Shown piece by piece: positions 59,877 through 64,000 of a stretch of DNA of 64,000 bases; positions within the stretch are counted from its first letter, which is position 1, and every line of letters starts with the position of its first letter. Position numbers and translations under genes: made by a program. The notes under the pieces were generated by a model. The model was not told the DNA's origin. It did no database searches and worked only from the letters and a program-made list of their open reading frames with translations. The DNA is taken from positions 1 to 64,000 of the forward strand of contig JAJDTM010000024.1 in assembly GCA_022827185.1 (NCBI GenBank). Reading direction: 5' to 3'. This stretch comes from Candidatus Poribacteria bacterium (lineage in GTDB: Bacteria > Poribacteria > WGA-4E > WGA-3G).

Positions 59877-60985
59877 GGTTGTATTGCCTCTTTTACACCA
59901 TCTGCGCGTTCTAAGTAGAGATGGGTCGTTAAAATCGCCCATATCGGCACGAAAAAGGTGGCAATCAATCCCTTGACAATAAGGATCGCTACCGTAGCGG
60001 GGACACTCAACAACTGCGGCAGCACTACCTCAACATCACCACCGATGAACAGGGTTAAGAATCTTAATGGCGACAATGCATCGCGAACCGGTCCCAGTTC
60101 TGAAATGAACAGAGAAAACACTAACAGCATAGCACCCAGCAAAACTGAAGTGACAACTGAGGCTATCCACCCCGTTAGCAAATAAACGCCGAAAAACCGC
60201 AACCTTGCCCCCCTCACCAAGGCATGGCTTCGGCGAAAAACACCTATGATGGAGTTGTTCTCAAGGATGAGGCACGGATTGTAAAGACTCAACGTTACAA
60301 GAAGATAGCACTGAAGCAGCACGAATATACCAAATAGGTATGGAGTTACCGCCAAGTCTAATAGACTGTCATGTAGAGGAGGGTCCGCGCGGACCAACCA
60401 TAAAATTGCCAGATAGAGATAAGCGCCCACATCCACAATCAGGACGAATAGCAGCGAGGCACCCAAAATTCCCAAGAACTTGCGTCCAGTTTGCCGCCAT
60501 ATATCACGAGCCGTTAGAGAAACTGATGCCTGTGGCGTCGAACCACGCGCGATCTGAGCAACAGCAAGGGATAACGGACAGAGCGTCAGTAGCAGAAGGA
60601 TTAGAGGACTATAATCAAAAGTTTGGAAATTGAGTCCCCACTTCCATGTAGTTCCATCACTATCCGTTGAACTAAAAGATAGAGTCGAAAATATCTGCAA
60701 ATTTACATCCGGGGTCGAAGCGTCTGCTGGAACATCTCTTTTAGCGGGTGCCATTGTCGGATAAACGCCGCTGATTGTGTTAACATTACTACTGGTTGTG
60801 TAGACTTCGCGAAATATATCATCAATATAATTTTCAACTCGCGTGACACTGTAAAAAAATAGTGCAACTTCCCAAGCGATTGCGATAATGACAATCGGTA
60901 ACATAATACGCCAGAACAATCCGCAGTGGTCCCGATACTGTGTGAAAATTGTTCTCGCAAGTTTAGCGCGTCGGTTCTCAGCCAT
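59873..60985 (-). CDS. polytopic membrane protein, divergent paralogue C
   Basis: This 370-residue protein has six to seven membrane helices. It opens with a basic cytoplasmic segment and IMLPIVIIAIAWEVALFFYS; a ~90-residue extracytoplasmic loop follows, then PLSLAVAQIARG and VFRRSHALVRGARLRFFGVY. It ends in VPIWAILTTHLYLERADG, which aligns with the PIWVIG-TLLYFDLRIRKEG ending of copies A, B, D and E but has lost the RIRKEGFDIE motif. It overlaps the DUF4129 gene by 4 bases. GAGGGA precedes the ATG. Confidence 0.75.
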   Translation of the reverse strand: MAENRRAKLARTIFTQYRDHCGLFWRIMLPIVIIAIAWEVALFFYSVTRVENYIDDIFREVYTTSSNVNTISGVYPTMAPAKRDVPADASTPDVNLQIFSTLSFSSTDSDGTTWKWGLNFQTFDYSPLILLLLTLCPLSLAVAQIARGSTPQASVSLTARDIWRQTGRKFLGILGASLLFVLIVDVGAYLYLAILWLVRADPPLHDSLLDLAVTPYLFGIFVLLQCYLLVTLSLYNPCLILENNSIIGVFRRSHALVRGARLRFFGVYLLTGWIASVVTSVLLGAMLLVFSLFISELGPVRDALSPLRFLTLFIGGDVEVVLPQLLSVPATVAILIVKGLIATFFVPIWAILTTHLYLERADGVKEAIQP

Positions 60986-61026
60986 TCTGATTCCCTCACA
61001 TTTTATTCAAAGTCCACGTGCAAGTT

Positions 61027-61902
61027 TTATTCGGTCACCTGCATCTCAATATCAAAAGCCTCTTTCCGAATCCGCAAGTCAAAGTAGAGCAGAACGGAAC
61101 CGACAGTGCTAATCGGCATTGTGAATCCAGCAATGACTAATGTCCCTAAGCGGCGAAGCGAATACTGCCCCCATCCAACATCATCCGGTGTTGGCAGATA
61201 CAGACGGCGAAGCGTCTCCCAAAAAGCAGTGTCCTCAGCTCCGGTCCCGCCACCTAAAGAAGACAGGAGCAACACATAAGAAGTCTGAAGTATAAAGGCT
61301 ATCATGAAAGAGATTACGGAAATCCCTAACATAATTCCACACACTCGCCACCAAGTCCCCTTAACTAACTCTGTACTCCGTCGCAACCCATTCCTCGCTG
61401 TGCTTTCCTCAATCAACACAGGGAGACCATAGAGACCCCATCGGAACGCGAAATAGATTGCGAACGGGATGCCAAGAATCGTAATAGATAATCCCACTAC
61501 AACCAAATAGTAGAGAATGGTACAACCGAGCAAGGGCGAAAAACGTCGCCATCCCTGTTGCAGGGAGGCTTGAGAAGTAATATCTCTACCTAAGTAAACC
61601 TCCGCACTTGCGTAAATCAGCCCCGCAGCTACCAAAAGCGATATCAGATAACTAACAATAGAAGTCAGTATCGATATCGTGACACTTACAATCGGTGAGG
61701 ACCCCATAAGTACATACACGGAAATATGATCCAACACAAAGCCGAAAACAAGGTAAACAGCGATAATCTGAAAAAAGAGTCGAAGGTGGCTCCGATAGAG
61801 CATGAACATCCCGTCCAGAATATCTACGAAAGACATCGGTTGCAGCGGTGTAGCAGCGATTTCAGTACTATTTTTATGTTCTAAATCGTTGTGTTCGTTC
61901 AT
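61027..61902 (-). CDS. paralogous polytopic membrane protein, copy D
   Basis: This 291-residue protein has FVDILDGMFMLYRSHLRLFF near residue 25, about six membrane segments, GLRRSTELVKGTWWRVCGIM and the family end MPISTVGSVLLYFDLRIRKE, then AFDIEMQVTE. It corresponds to the short version of copies A and B. GGAGG precedes the ATG. It lies 41 bases upstream of the paralogue C gene in the same direction and is preceded by a complete MITE. Confidence 0.78.
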   Translation of the reverse strand: MNEHNDLEHKNSTEIAATPLQPMSFVDILDGMFMLYRSHLRLFFQIIAVYLVFGFVLDHISVYVLMGSSPIVSVTISILTSIVSYLISLLVAAGLIYASAEVYLGRDITSQASLQQGWRRFSPLLGCTILYYLVVVGLSITILGIPFAIYFAFRWGLYGLPVLIEESTARNGLRRSTELVKGTWWRVCGIMLGISVISFMIAFILQTSYVLLLSSLGGGTGAEDTAFWETLRRLYLPTPDDVGWGQYSLRRLGTLVIAGFTMPISTVGSVLLYFDLRIRKEAFDIEMQVTE

Positions 61903-61939
61903 AGTGCCTCCACGGGTTTCAGAAATGTCGTTATATTAG

Positions 61940-62057
61940 TAGGACTTACGCATTTCCTCTTAAAGTCCCCCTGATAAGGGGGATTTAGGGGGTTTCTTCT
62001 ATAGGGGGTTTAAAACTGAAAACCTACTATCGCGTGCTAAATTTGCGTAAGTTCTGA
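61940..62057. mobile_element. MITE with TAGGACTTACGCA inverted ends, 118 bp
   Basis: The left end TAGGACTTACGCA (61940-61952) and right end TGCGTAAGTTCTGA (62044-62057) are inverted repeats. The core is the CCCCCTGATAAGGGGG motif (61965 onwards). TTAG flanks both sides (61936-61939 and 62058-62061), consistent with a target-site duplication. Confidence 0.7.
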
Positions 62058-62070
62058 TTAGGTTATTTTA

Positions 62071-63012
62071 TCACATTTCATTCACTACATCAAGTGCCTC
62101 TGCATTACGGACTCGCATCTCAATATCAAATCCTTCCTTTCGGATACGTAAATCGTAGTAAAGCAGCGTTATACCGATTCCATAAATTGGAAGTGTAAAG
62201 GCTTCCGCGCCGAGATAGACAATACACATAATCAGCGAATCCAAAGATGTGGGTCGAATATCCTCATATTTCAAACTTAGCAGATCACCAATTGTCTCCG
62301 TTAGGCTACCGTTTTGAACAACGCCCAATAAGGCGAAGACGATACCCAAAGAGTTGCCCAGTATATAATACATCGCAGTATCAAGCAGTAGAATAGCAAG
62401 GACTATCCCCAAAACACGCCCGCCGCTCCCTTGAGCCAACGCTTTGCTTCGGACCAGCGACCGACTTGTTGTAGCCTTCTCTATTAAAATAATGGGACCA
62501 TAGAAAACCCAACGGATTAAAAAATAGAACAGAAAAGGCAAACTAAAAAGTATTAGCAGAGACCCTCTTGAAATCTGAATTGAATCCAGTGAATTAAGTG
62601 TAGAGATCAAGTAGAGTATTAAATAGATTAACGTAGCACCGGTGTATGCCAAAAAACAGGAACTGAAATGTCGTAACGCGATGTGAATTGTGACGTGCCT
62701 ACCTAAATAGATTTCACTGCTTGCAACGACTAATACGCCTACGACCAACATATAGGCAAAAGTACTTAACACACTATCCACATCGGAAATAACGTTGGCA
62801 CGAATCGGTGGACTGGGTCTCTCTAATAAAAGGACGATTACACCCTGATGCAACGCCATTAAGACGAAATAGATAGAAGCGATCCCCAAAAACAGACGCA
62901 AATTCCGCCGATAGAGACTCAATGTAGTATCCAGGAGATCACCAAGTCTCATCGGTTGGAATGTGGGTATTTGCTCGTTGTCTATCTTTGATGTATCATT
63001 TGAATCTAACAT
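62071..63012 (-). CDS. paralogous polytopic membrane protein, copy E
   Basis: This 313-residue protein has MRLGDLLDTTLSLYRRNLRL near residue 25, about six membrane segments, SRSLVRSKALAQGSGGRVLG and the end LPIYGIGITLLYYDLRIRKE, then GFDIEMRVRNA. It is the most upstream gene of the minus-strand cluster. The start at 63012 is supported by GGAGAA; an ATG at 63036 has no comparable box. Function is unknown; it may help form an envelope complex with the MoxR/DUF58 module. Confidence 0.78.
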   Translation of the reverse strand: MLDSNDTSKIDNEQIPTFQPMRLGDLLDTTLSLYRRNLRLFLGIASIYFVLMALHQGVIVLLLERPSPPIRANVISDVDSVLSTFAYMLVVGVLVVASSEIYLGRHVTIHIALRHFSSCFLAYTGATLIYLILYLISTLNSLDSIQISRGSLLILFSLPFLFYFLIRWVFYGPIILIEKATTSRSLVRSKALAQGSGGRVLGIVLAILLLDTAMYYILGNSLGIVFALLGVVQNGSLTETIGDLLSLKYEDIRPTSLDSLIMCIVYLGAEAFTLPIYGIGITLLYYDLRIRKEGFDIEMRVRNAEALDVVNEM

Positions 63013-63209
63013 CGGTTCTCCGCGCATCGTGTCCACGGTTCTTGGGAAACTGGTAAACTATATCGTGCTACAGAGCGTGAGAACGATATGGAGATACTGG
63101 GGTGTTTTAGTTCGCGAGCAGTGTCTCTGCTATGAAGCTATTCTATAGGTTTCGCATCTCTGTGTCAAGTCCGAAGGCATTCGTTGGCACCAACACAGAA
63201 ACTAATGCA

Positions 63210-63238
63210 TTGCTTTGGACAAATAGGTGTGATATACT
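63210..63238 (+). promoter_or_regulatory. possible promoter for the acyltransferase gene
   Basis: TTGCTT at 63210-63215, 17 bases, and TATACT at 63233-63238. The MITE at 63253-63339 sits between it and the coding region. Confidence 0.4.
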
Positions 63239-63252
63239 CTATCCATCATAGG

Positions 63253-63339
63253 TAGGACTTACGCATCTTTCATGATAACGGATGTCCTACTGCAGTCGGG
63301 GTTTGAAACCCCGCCTGCAAGGGGGCTGCGTAAGTCCTA
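63253..63339. mobile_element. MITE with TAGGACTTACGCA inverted ends, 87 bp
   Basis: Perfect 13-bp terminal inverted repeats TAGGACTTACGCA (63253-63265) and TGCGTAAGTCCTA (63327-63339) are flanked by ATAGG on both sides (63248-63252 and 63340-63344), a 5-bp target-site duplication. The core has a GGGGTTTGAAACCCC hairpin. Confidence 0.8.
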
Positions 63340-63368
63340 ATAGGTTTAAAGCACAAAGGGGAAATGGG

Positions 63369-64000
63369 ATGCATAGCGAACGCGGCACGTGGAAAGATAG
63401 ATGTACGTATAGGATAGTGTCTACCTTCGGGTGGTGGTGCCGTCGGCTTCCTAAGAAATGGGCACTGCAACTCGGGCGCAGTATGGGACTTTTGTTCTAT
63501 TATCTCGCCAAAAAACGACGTGAGATTGCTTCGGATAACTTGCAAATCGCGTTCGGCAACCATCTCACAGCATTGCAGCGTATGGAAATCTGTAAGGCGA
63601 GTTTCATCAATGTCGGCAAGACTTGCATCGAATTCCTCCGATTCCCCAAACTTAACACTGAAAATATTTGGAACGAAGTCACTGTCCAAGGGAGAGAAAA
63701 TCTGGATGCCGCGTTGGCGGAAGGAAAAGGCGCGATTGTGTTTCTACCCCATTTCGGAAATTGGGAACTCCTATCGCTCGTCTACGGTGCACTGATTCCG
63801 GATCGTGCAAAAGCCATCGCTTTCCCTTTGAAAAACGATTTACTCAATACCTACATCTGGCGGCACCGAGAACAGATGAGTTTGGAACTCATCTCCCGGA
63901 AGCAAGCCGTCCGAGAAACGATGCGCGCCCTCAAAAACAACGAAGCGGTCGGTTTCTTCGCGGATCAGAACGCTGGTCCCGAAGGCGTTTTCGTCGATTT
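63369..64000 (+). CDS. LpxL/HtrB-type lysophospholipid acyltransferase (runs off window)
   Basis: Only the first ~210 residues are in the window. An N-terminal hydrophobic segment (RSMGLLFYYLAKKRR) is followed by DNLQIAFGNHLTALQRMEIC, the acyltransferase motif H-x4-E in PHFGNWELLSL, and FFADQNAGPEGVFVDF. These match the family that adds secondary acyl chains to lipid A or makes related acylated lipids at the inner membrane. AAGGGG lies before ATG 63369. Presence of an LpxL-like gene supports a diderm envelope. Confidence 0.87.
   Translation, partial: MHSERGTWKDRCTYRIVSTFGWWCRRLPKKWALQLGRSMGLLFYYLAKKRREIASDNLQIAFGNHLTALQRMEICKASFINVGKTCIEFLRFPKLNTENIWNEVTVQGRENLDAALAEGKGAIVFLPHFGNWELLSLVYGALIPDRAKAIAFPLKNDLLNTYIWRHREQMSLELISRKQAVRETMRALKNNEAVGFFADQNAGPEGVFVD

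Overview
The window looks like a chromosomal segment of a free-living Gram-negative-type bacterium with the gene repertoire of the Poribacteria/Planctomycetes sphere. It has many phytanoyl-CoA dioxygenase-family proteins, a sulfatase, a DUF1080 hydrolase, a Gfo/Idh/MocA oxidoreductase, SMP-30, a DUF6785 membrane protein, and very many short palindromic or TAACTG-type intergenic repeats. Candidatus Poribacteria is my best guess. It is an inference from gene content and repeat style, with no rRNA in the window to test it. Promoters of plain sigma-70 type (TTGACA/TTGAAA, 16-18 bp, TATACT/TAAAAT) are readable in several gaps. No tRNA, rRNA or CRISPR array was seen.

Region 1 (1-5964) is an accessory/defence stretch. 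It holds the end of an IS5-type transposase abutting a truncated type IIG restriction-modification gene, a KTSC-like small protein, a TrlF-type PHP-plus-SMC ATPase paired with an AlbA_2/Schlafen-type ATP-binding protein, and a HExxH metallopeptidase-like protein. A 43-47 bp direct repeat brackets the TrlF pair. Region 2 (6251-19340) is mostly metabolic: purL and purQ, small membrane proteins, a UvrD-like helicase carrying an inserted GIY-YIG nuclease domain, a DUF6785 membrane protein, an oxidoreductase, a hicBA toxin-antitoxin module with a palindromic operator, SMP-30 and an amidase. Region 3 (19438-32579) has twin secreted Asp-box beta-propeller proteins, a PhyH oxygenase, a RelE-like toxin-antitoxin pair, a sulfatase, DUF1080, an aldo/keto reductase, an MsbA-like ABC exporter, mutY and a SUMF1-fold protein.

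Region 4 (32880-45185) is the most interesting. It contains a phosphorothioate-sensing HNH restriction endonuclease with a translationally coupled small partner, then a three-gene cluster matching SspB (DUF4007), SspC (large P-loop ATPase) and SspD (PAPS-reductase-like). After an IS3 remnant comes a pair made of a YIG-type protein and a DGQHR (DndB-like) protein. I read this as a DNA phosphorothioation modification/restriction island of Ssp type with an unusual set of partners. SspA, the cysteine desulfurase, is absent. A TnpB-only IS605-type element follows.

Region 5 (45250-51250) has a VOC protein, a HAD hydrolase, three tandem near-identical PhyH-family genes in which the usual iron-binding HxD is not evident (HGG instead), an ankyrin-repeat protein and an AAC(3)-family acetyltransferase. 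Region 6 (51362-63012, nearly all minus strand) is an envelope-type cluster: MoxR ATPase, DUF58, DUF4350, DUF4129, RDD, SpoIIM and a family of paralogous membrane proteins sharing the C-terminal signature RIRKEGFDIE. A P-II-like protein with a duplicated 15-residue T-loop segment is embedded in it. The window ends inside an LpxL-type acyltransferase whose promoter and gene are separated by an 87-bp MITE.
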